Assembly: GCA_903939735.1 (NCBI GenBank)
Contig: CAJAIA010000003.1
Location: 62,001-126,000 of the forward strand
Direction: 5' to 3'
DNA length: 64,000 nucleotides
Source: an uncultured Ignavibacteria bacterium
GTDB taxonomy: Bacteria; Bacteroidota; Ignavibacteria; Kapaibacteriales; Kapaibacteriaceae
Below the pieces are notes generated by a model. That model made no database searches. It was given only the letters and a program-made list of their open reading frames with translations, and was not told where the DNA came from. Position numbers and translations under genes: made by a program. This document shows, one piece after another, positions 8,097-16,546 of this stretch (positions are counted from its first letter, which is position 1; every line of letters starts with the position of its first letter).

Positions 8097-10051
8097 ACTA
8101 CGCACACCTGATCCCGCTCTTCCCCCTCATCGGATTTGTCATCGTTGCCTTCTTTGGCAAGCGGATGAACAATGAAAAGCTCGTTGGGGGCATAGCAAGC
8201 ACGGCAATTCTTGCCAGCTTTATCACCGCAGTCGCAACCTTCCTTGGGTTGACGGCACTCCCAGTCGATCAGCGCTCCTTCACCGTGAAGGTGTACGAGT
8301 GGATCGCAACGGGGAACTTCAGCGTGAACATCGGTTATCAGTTCGACCAACTGTCGATTCTGTTCACGATGATCATCACGGGGATCGGCTTCCTGATTCA
8401 CATCTACTCGATCGGGTACATGCACGGCGATAAGAGCTTCCCGCGCTTCTTCGCCTATCTGAACCTGTTCGTGTTCATGATGTTGAACCTTGTTCTCGCT
8501 GACAACTTCCTGCTGACCTTCCTTGGTTGGGAAGGCGTGGGCTTGGCATCGTACCTGCTCATCGGGTTCTGGTACGATCGGAAGTTCGATGGTACGCGTA
8601 TCACATGGACGGGCGACGCTGCGATGAAGGCCTTTGTGGTAAACCGCATTGGTGACTTCGGCGTGTTGATCGCAATGTTCATGTTGTTCAACCAGTTCGG
8701 TACGCTTAACTACGCAGACATCAACGCCCAGGCTCCATCGGTATGGGGCATTGGCGATACAACGATCACGATCATCACGCTGTTGTTGTTCCTTGGAACG
8801 ACTGGTAAGAGTGCTCAGATCCCACTTGGCGTGTGGCTTCCAGACGCGATGGCGGGTCCGACACCGGTATCGGCGCTCATCCACGCAGCAACCATGGTGA
8901 CGTCGGGCATCTTCCTGATTGCCCGTACAAACGTGCTCTTCACGCTCTCGCCAACAACGATGGCCGTGATCACCGGCGTCGGTATCACGACGGCTCTCGT
9001 TGCCGGTACCATCGGTATCGTTCAGCGCGACATCAAGAAGATTCTCGCGTATTCAACAGTATCGCAGCTCGGCTTCATGTTCATGGCACTTGGTGTCGGA
9101 GCCTTCACGGCGGCGGTATTCCACGTGATGACGCACGCGTTCTTCAAAGCCCTCTTGTTCCTCGGTTCGGGATCAGTGATCCACGGTATGCACGAGGAGC
9201 AGGACATCTTCAAGATGGGCGGATTGAAGAAGCACATGCCGATTACGTATCGCACGTTCTTCATCGGAACACTCGCAATCTCTGGTATTCCATTCTTCTC
9301 GGGATTCTTCTCGAAGGACGAAATCCTGTGGTTCGCATTCCTCAATGGTAGTCCGATCCTGTGGGGTGTTGGCGCACTTGCTGCCTTCACGACAGCGTTC
9401 TACATGTGGCGTTGTACAACGCTCACATTTAACGGTGAAGAGCGCTTTGATCACCACCACGTGCATCCACACGAGTCGCCGGCAACGATGACGATCCCGT
9501 TGATCGTCCTTGCTATCCTCTCGGTGTTCGGCGGTCTTCTCGGCGTGCCGCACGTGCTTGGACATTACGTCCATATCCCGAATCTCCTCGAGCACTGGCT
9601 CGAGCCAATCTTTGCAGCAGGTACAGCAATGCTGCCTGTGCACGATGGCGACCACACATCGCAGGAATTCCTGCTGATGGGTGTGTCCACAGTTCTTGCT
9701 GTCCTGGGTATCCTGTTCGCACGCAATGTGTACAAGAACGGACTCGAAACGGCCACTGGTATGGCAGCGAAAATGTCGGGTCTGCACAAGCTGCTGTGGA
9801 ACAAGTACTATGTTGATGAAGTCTACCACATGTTGATCGCACAGCCAATCCTTGCGTTCTCACGCGATGCGCTGTGGAAGATCATCGACGTTGTGGTGAT
9901 TGATGGTGTCGTCAATGGCTCTGCGCGCTTGGTTGGTGCTACAGGATCGGTGATCCGTAAGGCACAAAGCGGCGTTGCGCAGAACTATGCACTTGTGATG
10001 ATGGTCGGCATCGTTGTGCTGATTGCCATCGTGCTTCTTCCGCTGCTGTAA
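8093..10051 (+). CDS. nuoL: NADH-quinone oxidoreductase subunit L
   Basis: 652 residues with some 14-16 hydrophobic helices. Family features include the N-terminal antiporter-like block (FLGWEGVGLASYLLIGFWY), the central SAQIPLGVWLPDAMAGPTPVSALIH signature of NuoL/MrpA proteins with its functional Lys and His, KILAYSTVSQLGFM, and a long amphipathic C-terminal region. It forms part of the proton-pumping membrane arm of complex I. No other nuo gene is present on either side: it lies between an amidotransferase and an HMCES-type gene, so it is separated from any nuo operon or belongs to a related complex. Confidence 0.94.
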   Translation: MNYAHLIPLFPLIGFVIVAFFGKRMNNEKLVGGIASTAILASFITAVATFLGLTALPVDQRSFTVKVYEWIATGNFSVNIGYQFDQLSILFTMIITGIGFLIHIYSIGYMHGDKSFPRFFAYLNLFVFMMLNLVLADNFLLTFLGWEGVGLASYLLIGFWYDRKFDGTRITWTGDAAMKAFVVNRIGDFGVLIAMFMLFNQFGTLNYADINAQAPSVWGIGDTTITIITLLLFLGTTGKSAQIPLGVWLPDAMAGPTPVSALIHAATMVTSGIFLIARTNVLFTLSPTTMAVITGVGITTALVAGTIGIVQRDIKKILAYSTVSQLGFMFMALGVGAFTAAVFHVMTHAFFKALLFLGSGSVIHGMHEEQDIFKMGGLKKHMPITYRTFFIGTLAISGIPFFSGFFSKDEILWFAFLNGSPILWGVGALAAFTTAFYMWRCTTLTFNGEERFDHHHVHPHESPATMTIPLIVLAILSVFGGLLGVPHVLGHYVHIPNLLEHWLEPIFAAGTAMLPVHDGDHTSQEFLLMGVSTVLAVLGILFARNVYKNGLETATGMAAKMSGLHKLLWNKYYVDEVYHMLIAQPILAFSRDALWKIIDVVVIDGVVNGSARLVGATGSVIRKAQSGVAQNYALVMMVGIVVLIAIVLLPLL

Positions 10052-10055
10052 GTAC

Positions 10056-10766
10056 GTGTGTTACACGGTTTCCATCTTTGCGCAAACGCATGCGATCGAG
10101 ACCGACACTGGGGCACTCTTTGAACATCCGGAAGACTATGAGCCGTACTATCACGTCTCTGGGTTTGCGCATCCGCGTCTCCCATTGATCACGAATGCGG
10201 ATTCAGACACACTTCAGTTGTGTTCGTGGGGTCTCATCCCTCGATGGACGAAGGACGACGAGGGGGCGAAGAAGATCCAAGCAATGACGTTAAATGCCCG
10301 TCGCGAGACGGTGTTTGAAAAGCCATCATTCCGCGATGCTATTGTCAAGCGCAGAGCTCTTCTGCCTGTCAATGGTTTTGTAGAATGGCATCATGAAGGA
10401 ACGATCAAGCAGCCACACTATGTGCGGATGAGATCGGCAACGCTCTTTACACTGGGATGTGTGTGGGAAGACTGGACACATCCAGAGAGTGGGGAATTCC
10501 ACCGAACGTTTTCAATTGTGACAACCGACGCCAACCTGTTGATGTCACACGTGCACAATGCAAAGCAACGTATGCCAGTGGTGATTCTTCCGAACGATCG
10601 CGAGCAGTGGTTGCATGCTGACGATCGGGAGTTTCTTGAACCGTTGATGCGACCGTTGGAGGATGGATTGCTCGAAGCATATCCAATCACGCGTGAAGTA
10701 TCGCGAATCAAGGTGAATACGCGGGAGATCGAACTCTTGGAACCAGTAGGCGACGTACAGACGTGA
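10056..10766 (+). CDS. HMCES/YedK-type SOS response-associated protein (abasic-site crosslinker)
   Basis: The start is set at GTG 10056 because it gives Met-Cys-Tyr, placing the required catalytic Cys at position 2; the frame extends 11 codons further into nuoL but that would bury the Cys. 236 residues. Other family residues are visible: LNARRET (Asn), LPVNGFVEWHH (Glu near residue 108) and VHNAKQRMPVVI (His before RMP). These proteins form a stable thiazolidine crosslink with abasic sites in single-stranded DNA, shielding them during replication. The gene begins 5 bases after nuoL and ends with GTGA, overlapping the next start. Identification is strong. Confidence 0.92.
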   Translation: MCYTVSIFAQTHAIETDTGALFEHPEDYEPYYHVSGFAHPRLPLITNADSDTLQLCSWGLIPRWTKDDEGAKKIQAMTLNARRETVFEKPSFRDAIVKRRALLPVNGFVEWHHEGTIKQPHYVRMRSATLFTLGCVWEDWTHPESGEFHRTFSIVTTDANLLMSHVHNAKQRMPVVILPNDREQWLHADDREFLEPLMRPLEDGLLEAYPITREVSRIKVNTREIELLEPVGDVQT

Positions 10767-11236
10767 TAGTCGGTCTTGTTCTCGCGGCACTTCTGTCGAC
10801 GTCTGTTCCGGATGTCACACTTGCCGACCTTGAACGCCGCTTTGCGGCAGGTTCCGATACGGTGTTTGTTGTGAATTTCTGGGCCACGTGGTGTACGCCG
10901 TGTGTGGCAGAACTTCCAGCATTTGATCACCTCGCTCGTACGTCTGGGTCGTACGGCCGTCCGATCAAGGTTCTGTTGGTGAGTCTCGATGCACAGCGCG
11001 ATCGCAGCACAAAGCTCGAACCGTTTGTTCGGAAACGTGCATATGCATGCGAGGTGGTTCGCCTCAATGAGACGTCGCCGCATCTATGGATTGATCGTGT
11101 CGATCCAGCGTGGCAGGGATCAATTCCGGCAACATGGATTGTGGCGCGTGATCGCAGGGTTTTGCACGAGCGCGAGTTTACACGGCGCGAACTTATTGAT
11201 ACAGTGAAGAGTTTTCTGTCACGTTCACCACGGTGA
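10763..11236 (+). CDS. TlpA-like thioredoxin-fold protein
   Basis: 157 residues. A short hydrophobic N-terminus (IVGLVLAALLS) is probably a signal peptide or anchor, followed by a thioredoxin fold with NFWATWCTPCVAELP containing the CxxC redox pair at about residues 37-40, and the cis-proline region SIPATWIV. TlpA/ResA-type proteins reduce disulfides in the periplasm. GTG start overlaps the stop of the HMCES gene, and a second thioredoxin-like gene follows after 4 bases, so the two may act together in envelope thiol chemistry. Confidence 0.82.
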   Translation: MIVGLVLAALLSTSVPDVTLADLERRFAAGSDTVFVVNFWATWCTPCVAELPAFDHLARTSGSYGRPIKVLLVSLDAQRDRSTKLEPFVRKRAYACEVVRLNETSPHLWIDRVDPAWQGSIPATWIVARDRRVLHEREFTRRELIDTVKSFLSRSPR

Positions 11237-11240
11237 GATC

Positions 11241-11876
11241 ATGACAACAACAATTGGACGAATCGGAATTGTGCTGGCACTTGTCCTATGTGCATGCAGC
11301 ATGATGATGGCACAGAATCCTATCGCACCAGAAGGTGTTAAGATTGGTGATAATGCGCCAGAGTTTGTGCTGAAGAATGTTGATGGGGCAGTGATCGGAC
11401 CTCGCACGTATTCGGCAGCGAAGGGATTGATCATCGTCTTTACCTGCAATCACTGTCCGTACAGTGTGAAGTACGAAGATCGTATCATCGCGCTGCAGCG
11501 TGAGTTCGCGGCGAAGGGATTCCCCCTGATCGCTGTGAATCCGAACGACACGGTTGTTTCGCCAGAAGATTCCTATGCGAAGATGCAGAAGCGAGCAGCC
11601 GATAAGGCGTTTCCGTTCCCGTATCTCTTCGATGAAACACAAGTCGTAGCGCAACGCTATGGCGCTCGCCGAACACCACACGCATACGTGCTTCTTCGCA
11701 CGCGCACGGGGTGGACGGTGGAGTACATCGGTGCAATTGATGATAATGCTGACAATGCCGCGGAAGCAACACAACACTTTGTTGCCGACGCGGTAAACGC
11801 CCTGCTAAAGGGAACGAAACCCGCACAGCCCATGACAAAGGCCATCGGGTGTACAATCAAATGGAAGAAGGGATAA
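11241..11876 (+). CDS. Secreted AhpC/TSA-like thioredoxin family protein
   Basis: 211 residues with a signal peptide ending near MMAQN (a Cys-rich LVLCACSMMMA hydrophobic stretch could also hold a lipobox). The mature part is a redoxin domain: GDNAPEFVLKNVDG, FTCNHCPYSV with a CxxC active site at about residues 75-78, and RTPHAYVL. A C-terminal AIGCTIKWK motif is typical of this subgroup of envelope redoxins. The function is likely peroxiredoxin-like or disulfide reduction in the periplasm; the substrate is unknown. It follows the TlpA-like gene by 4 bases. Confidence 0.82.
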   Translation: MTTTIGRIGIVLALVLCACSMMMAQNPIAPEGVKIGDNAPEFVLKNVDGAVIGPRTYSAAKGLIIVFTCNHCPYSVKYEDRIIALQREFAAKGFPLIAVNPNDTVVSPEDSYAKMQKRAADKAFPFPYLFDETQVVAQRYGARRTPHAYVLLRTRTGWTVEYIGAIDDNADNAAEATQHFVADAVNALLKGTKPAQPMTKAIGCTIKWKKG

Positions 11877-11886
11877 TTCAACCCGT

Positions 11887-12810
11887 ATGAGTAATCGACG
11901 TCCAAGTGGCGATGACCGCCAACCCCTCACAAATGAATCTCGGTTTGATCGTAACGCACGCGGTGGCGGCGGAGCACGTGGCGGTAAGCCACGTCCGCAA
12001 GGCCCACGTCGTGACGGACCGCCTCGCGGCCCACGCCGTGACGACCGACCGGATGATCGTGGCCCACGCCGTGATGATCGTGGTCCACGCCGTGAGTTTA
12101 ATGATGAACGCCAACCGCTGACCAACGAAAGTTCGTTCGTTCGCCCTCGTCGTGATGATCGTCGTGATGGTCCACGTTCTGGTCCACGTCCTGGTGGATC
12201 TGGAGCACCACGCGGACCTCGCGGTGCTGGCGGACCTCCACGTGGTCCACGCCGTGATGATCGTCGCGATGGCCCACGCTCTGGTGGCCCTGGTGGTCCT
12301 CGCGGTGCCGGTGGCCCATCACGTGGCCCACGTCGTGACGACCGCCGTGACGGTCCGTACGCGGGTGGCCCATCCCGTGGTCCACGCCGTGACGACCGTC
12401 GTGATGGTTTCAGTGGTGGAGGTCCATCACGCGGACCACGCCGCGACGACCGTCGTGATGATCGCGGCCCACGCCGTGATGATCGCGGCCCACGCCGTGA
12501 TGATCGTCAACCAATGACCAATGAATCTCCTGCATCACGTCCACGTTCGGGCGGACCTCGCGGTGCTGGTGGACCTCCACGTGGTCCACGCCGTGACGGT
12601 GGCCCATCCCGTGGTCCACGCCGCGGTGCTCCGAAGGGTGGGGGTATCTACTCGGGTGGAAGTACTGGACCACGTCGATTCGATACCGAGCCGAAGCGCA
12701 GCAAGGCGTACACGTCGGAGACGTTTATGTACAAGGAAAACCTCGACGAAAAGAAACCTGCTGAACGGAAGATGCGTAGTAGGCGCAAGCGTCCGTCATC
12801 GGGCGAATAA
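11887..12810 (+). CDS. Arg/Gly/Pro/Asp-rich intrinsically disordered repeat protein
   Basis: 307 residues, almost entirely low complexity. The unit GPRRDDRRDG recurs throughout, separated by GG, PRG and GAGGP linkers, and a distinct phrase (ERQPLTNES or close variants) appears three times, near residues 16, 75 and 210. The last 60 residues are basic with fewer repeats (KKPAERKMRSRRKRP). No folded domain is visible. RG-rich tails of this kind in bacteria occur on RNA-binding proteins and DEAD-box helicases, but here the tail is the whole protein. RNA binding or condensate formation is only inferred. It follows the redoxin gene by 10 bases; the nucleotide repeat is coding and in frame. Confidence 0.7.
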   Translation: MSNRRPSGDDRQPLTNESRFDRNARGGGGARGGKPRPQGPRRDGPPRGPRRDDRPDDRGPRRDDRGPRREFNDERQPLTNESSFVRPRRDDRRDGPRSGPRPGGSGAPRGPRGAGGPPRGPRRDDRRDGPRSGGPGGPRGAGGPSRGPRRDDRRDGPYAGGPSRGPRRDDRRDGFSGGGPSRGPRRDDRRDDRGPRRDDRGPRRDDRQPMTNESPASRPRSGGPRGAGGPPRGPRRDGGPSRGPRRGAPKGGGIYSGGSTGPRRFDTEPKRSKAYTSETFMYKENLDEKKPAERKMRSRRKRPSSGE

Positions 12811-12855
12811 GCAAGCACTGAGTTCGTTACCACCACAACATTCCAGGATATCTGC

Positions 12856-13719
12856 ATGCGACACATCTTCGTTGCACTTGTGTTTTGTTTCGCCGTCGTT
12901 GTAAGCGTTGCGCAAAAGAGTGAGCGTTCTGCATCAAAGAACGACTCGTTGTTCACGGATATGACGTTCGATATGGGTGAGCGTTCGCCGTCGGTACAAC
13001 TGTGGTACGGTGGTGCGACGAACACACGTGATGGCGCTGGTTCAATTGCACCAAATGCGATGTACGGTTTGTCGCTTGGTATGGAACGCGAGAAGGCATG
13101 GCGCGGCACAGAGAACATCATCGTGCACAATGGCACGGCGTTGTACGTTGCCTACGGACCCCATGCTACGGGCTCAACAACGGCATCGAGCACGATTGAT
13201 CTGTTGCGCTTTGGCTTCATGGATGAAACTGGCTATGGCTATCGCCTTGGCGATGCAAGCAACATTTCGTTCCTGGTCGGACAAAGCTCATTGTCGTGGA
13301 CGAGCATTGCATCAGAGACACTTCCGATCAACGAGCCAGGTCAGGCACAAGCTATCCGTGACTTCGAAGGCAGTCTCCGCTTTGGCGAAACAATGCGTCC
13401 AACACTTGCATGGCGCATTGCTTCACCAGTGAGCTTGCGCGTTGGCTACGAATGGACGCAGGTCTATCCACGACACATGTTCTGGTACTGGGCGTTGAGC
13501 AGCGGTATCGAAGGCATCGCCGATGCAGCAGCTTCGTGGTTCGCACGTGAGATTGGTAAGTCATCTCCGGAAGCAATGCCGATTATGTACTTCATCCTTC
13601 GCACAGGTGTTGCTGCAGGTTTCAAAGCACTGCGCATGAATCAGATGAACTGGCCGTTTGAAACAGCGGCACCAATGAACGTCCAGATCTGGAACGTCGG
13701 AGCATCGATTCATTTCTGA
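12856..13719 (+). CDS. Predicted outer-membrane beta-barrel protein, unknown function
   Basis: 287 residues with an N-terminal signal peptide (hydrophobic residues 4-18, cleavage near VAQ). The mature chain is rich in alternating hydrophobic/polar strands, aromatic residues and glycine, and ends in the aromatic residue Phe (ASIHF), as many outer-membrane barrels do. I recognise no named family. It lies 45 bases after the RG-rich gene and 48 bases before lysA on the same strand. Confidence 0.6.
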   Translation: MRHIFVALVFCFAVVVSVAQKSERSASKNDSLFTDMTFDMGERSPSVQLWYGGATNTRDGAGSIAPNAMYGLSLGMEREKAWRGTENIIVHNGTALYVAYGPHATGSTTASSTIDLLRFGFMDETGYGYRLGDASNISFLVGQSSLSWTSIASETLPINEPGQAQAIRDFEGSLRFGETMRPTLAWRIASPVSLRVGYEWTQVYPRHMFWYWALSSGIEGIADAAASWFAREIGKSSPEAMPIMYFILRTGVAAGFKALRMNQMNWPFETAAPMNVQIWNVGASIHF

Positions 13720-13767
13720 TCGACGTAGCCCCCTAACAACTTCTTCACCACAACACGAGACCCGACA

Positions 13768-15003
13768 GTGAGTCTGCATACTCCTGCCACGATATGTGGC
13801 GTAGCGATTGACGATATTCTTGCGCTTGATGGCGCGCCAGTCTATGTATACGACTCGGCGATCATGAAACGTCAGATAGATCGCCTTCGCTCGGCGTTTG
13901 CTGGCTTTGAGCATCGCATCATGTATGCGTGCAAGGCACTGTCGAACATCGCGGTGTTGCGACTGATGAAACAATTCGGCGCTGGACTCGACACGGTGTC
14001 GATTCAGGAAGTCGAGCTTGGTCTGCATGCTGGCTTCACAGCCGACGAAATTCTCTACACGCCCAACATGGTGTCGTTTGATGAAGTGCGCAAGGCCGTT
14101 GCCTATGGCGTGCACATCAACATCGACAGCATCTCGGTACTTGAACAGTTCGGCCATGAGTACGGCGGACGTGTACCGGTGTGTCTGCGCGTTAACCCAC
14201 ACATCATGGCGGGCGGTAACGAGCGCATCAGTACCGGCCATATCGATTCGAAGTTCGGTATCTCGATCCATCAAATGCGTCACGTGCTGCGTGTTGTTGC
14301 AACGCACGGCATTCATGTGAACGGACTCCACATGCACACGGGGAGCGACATTCTCGATCCCGATGTGTTCCTGCAAGGGGCTGATCTCCTCTTCGATATC
14401 GCAGAGTCATTCCCTGATGTCACATTCGTTGACTTTGGTAGCGGCTTCAAGGTGCCGTACAAGCCCGACGATGTTACGACAAACGTTGAAGAGCTTGGCG
14501 CAAAGCTTGCGACACGTGTGCACGAGTTCAATGCCAACCGTGCGCATCCTGTTTGTGTGTGGTTCGAACCCGGCAAGTATCTCGTGAGTGAGTCGGGCAC
14601 GTTTCTCACGCGCGTGAATGTGATCAAGCAAACAACAGCAACGGTCTTTGCTGGTATCGATTCCGGGTTGAATCATCTGATTCGTCCGATGCTCTACAAC
14701 TCCTATCACCACATCACGAACGTCTCCAACCCAACAGGTACGCCGCGCATCTACACGGTTGTTGGCTATATCTGCGAGACTGACACGTTTGGATGGGATC
14801 GCACGCTGAACGAAGTGCGTGTGGGCGACGTGCTAGCATTCGCCAACGCTGGTGCGTACGGCTTCATGATGTCGAGCAACTACAACAGTCGCTACCGTCC
14901 TGCCGAAGTACTCGTTCATAACGGACGTGCGCATCTGATCCGACGTCGTGAGACGCTCGATGATCAACTGCGAACACAGATCGACGTTGAGTTGGACGCT
15001 TAA
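13768..15003 (+). CDS. lysA: Diaminopimelate decarboxylase
   Basis: 411 residues, GTG start. A group IV PLP decarboxylase: the PLP lysine is in YACKALSN (Lys56), the HTGS phosphate-contact motif lies in HMHTGSDI, the glycine-rich loop in VDFGSGF, and the C-terminal catalytic GYICETDTFG (Cys-Glu-x-Asp) and AGAYGFMMSSNYNSR complete the fold. It converts meso-diaminopimelate to L-lysine in the cytoplasm, the last step of lysine synthesis. The stop overlaps the stop of the opposite-strand DUF1501 gene by two bases, a tail-to-tail arrangement with no space for separate terminators. Confidence 0.95.
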   Translation: MSLHTPATICGVAIDDILALDGAPVYVYDSAIMKRQIDRLRSAFAGFEHRIMYACKALSNIAVLRLMKQFGAGLDTVSIQEVELGLHAGFTADEILYTPNMVSFDEVRKAVAYGVHINIDSISVLEQFGHEYGGRVPVCLRVNPHIMAGGNERISTGHIDSKFGISIHQMRHVLRVVATHGIHVNGLHMHTGSDILDPDVFLQGADLLFDIAESFPDVTFVDFGSGFKVPYKPDDVTTNVEELGAKLATRVHEFNANRAHPVCVWFEPGKYLVSESGTFLTRVNVIKQTTATVFAGIDSGLNHLIRPMLYNSYHHITNVSNPTGTPRIYTVVGYICETDTFGWDRTLNEVRVGDVLAFANAGAYGFMMSSNYNSRYRPAEVLVHNGRAHLIRRRETLDDQLRTQIDVELDA

Positions 15004-16538
15004 CGAGCAACGACGATAGACGTCACTGCACTGCCGGCACCGGACGTCATGTGCACGAGGTATGATCCTTGCGACAGCGATGATACATCGATCTCGGCAG
15101 ACCCCAACTCACACGGTACATCAGCCACGCGGATCGGCACGCCTTGGACTGTGGTGATGGTTACGCGGAGTGTTCCCGTGAACGTATCGGCGACGCTGAT
15201 GCGCAGTATCGACGAGCACGGATTTGGCCACAGGAGCGGCTGCGCAAGGGAATACGAACCTCTGTCTGCTGGACGCGGCCGCATGCGAAACAGAGGTAGT
15301 GTTGGAAACGGTCGTGCCAGTGCGGAAGGAATATAGAACGATGGTTCTGATTCGAACCACTGCTCGAGGATCGACGCATAGATCGAACGGAAGTCGACAT
15401 GCCAGTGCATGTTCCCATCGACATCAAGATCTGTTGTTGTTGGCTGCACGCCGTGCATACCATCGTTGACATTGCGACCGATCAGGAAGACGGGTCCGGC
15501 TGTGCCGTGATCGGTACCTGAGTTGTTGGTGTTTGGTCGCCGCCCGAACTCCGAGATAACCATGATCGTAACACGATCGTCCACGCCTGCATGTTCGAGT
15601 TCGCGTTGGAATGCGAGAAGATTCGTGCACAGTTCATCAAGCTGCTGGTTGTGCACCAACGGCTGAAAGTAGTGCGTATCGAACTGGCCTGTATGCACGA
15701 TGTACATAGGAGTCGCTAGGCCACCACGAATACACCGTGAGACGGTCATGAGGTCAGGTGCGAGATTGCCGCCATTGACGTAGTATGAAGCGGGATTAGC
15801 CTTCGTTGTCGCAAGGGTGCGCGAGAGTGAGCGCAAGTGATTCGAACCTTGCTCTTCAAATGATGTGATGATGTTCTCAATGTCGTGTGCTACCGATGTC
15901 TCATCGGTCGGACCCAGCGCATCGGGCACGTTGCTATGTTCCGTGAATGCGAATCCCATCGGAACGCGTTTGCCGGCGAATGCACGACCGAGTTGCGGAC
16001 CACACTCGATGGCGAACGGATGTTTCATTTCGAGATCGTTCGCTTCCATACGGCGTTCGAGGTATCGTCCCATCCAACCGTCCGTCGCAAACACATTGCT
16101 ATCGGAAGCAGACAACCAGATGTTCGTCCCTCGAAAGTGCGAGAGGTCCATGTTGGGGTATCCAACACCTTGGACAACCGCTACCTTTCCTTCGTTGTAG
16201 AGCGTTGCGAGCCCCTTCATCGCAGGGTGCATGCGCACGTGACTCACGCCGTTGAGTTCGAGCGTTTGATCAGCAGCAATAGAGAGATCGTTGAGTGAGA
16301 TATCGCGACGCAGGCGATAGTACTCGTCATCATGCACAGGGACGAGCGTGTTGAGTCCGTCGTTCCCACCAAACAAACGAACCACAACAAGGATGCGTCC
16401 ATTCTTGTTGTCAGGTGTTGCAATCCAGCCAAGTCCATCGTCTGGAAGTGGTAGTGCCGATAGCAACGACGATGAACCTGCAACTCCTGTGAGTGCGCCC
16501 ACCTGTGCGACAGTACGCATGAAGCGACGACGATGCAT
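15000..16538 (-). CDS. DUF1501 protein with Tat signal and type IX sorting domain
   Basis: 512 residues. The N-terminus has a twin-arginine pattern (HRRRFMRTV) followed by a weakly hydrophobic, Ala/Gly/Ser-rich stretch, as in most DUF1501 proteins. The body matches DUF1501 (sulfatase-like alkaline phosphatase fold): VVRLFGGNDGLNTLVP near the start, DLSHFRGTNIW, HTGQFDTH, VISEFGRRPNTNNSGTDHGTA. The last 75 residues form a type IX C-terminal domain (PNPCSS near its start, LSQGSYLVHM near the end). It probably is exported and placed on the cell surface. It follows the DUF1800 gene by 8 bases; this pair recurs in many genomes, function unknown. Confidence 0.9.
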   Translation of the reverse strand: MHRRRFMRTVAQVGALTGVAGSSSLLSALPLPDDGLGWIATPDNKNGRILVVVRLFGGNDGLNTLVPVHDDEYYRLRRDISLNDLSIAADQTLELNGVSHVRMHPAMKGLATLYNEGKVAVVQGVGYPNMDLSHFRGTNIWLSASDSNVFATDGWMGRYLERRMEANDLEMKHPFAIECGPQLGRAFAGKRVPMGFAFTEHSNVPDALGPTDETSVAHDIENIITSFEEQGSNHLRSLSRTLATTKANPASYYVNGGNLAPDLMTVSRCIRGGLATPMYIVHTGQFDTHYFQPLVHNQQLDELCTNLLAFQRELEHAGVDDRVTIMVISEFGRRPNTNNSGTDHGTAGPVFLIGRNVNDGMHGVQPTTTDLDVDGNMHWHVDFRSIYASILEQWFESEPSFYIPSALARPFPTLPLFRMRPRPADRGSYSLAQPLLWPNPCSSILRISVADTFTGTLRVTITTVQGVPIRVADVPCELGSAEIDVSSLSQGSYLVHMTSGAGSAVTSIVVAR

Positions 16539-16546
16539 AGTACCCC

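Noticed and set aside
11990-12640. Repetitive DNA that could be a minisatellite or CRISPR-like array
   Set aside because: The repeats keep one reading frame across the whole gene and encode a low-complexity protein; there are no unique spacers.
15340-15850. T-loop-like sequences (GATTCGAACC) suggesting a tRNA
   Set aside because: Both lie inside the DUF1501 coding region and have no acceptor stem or D-arm around them.
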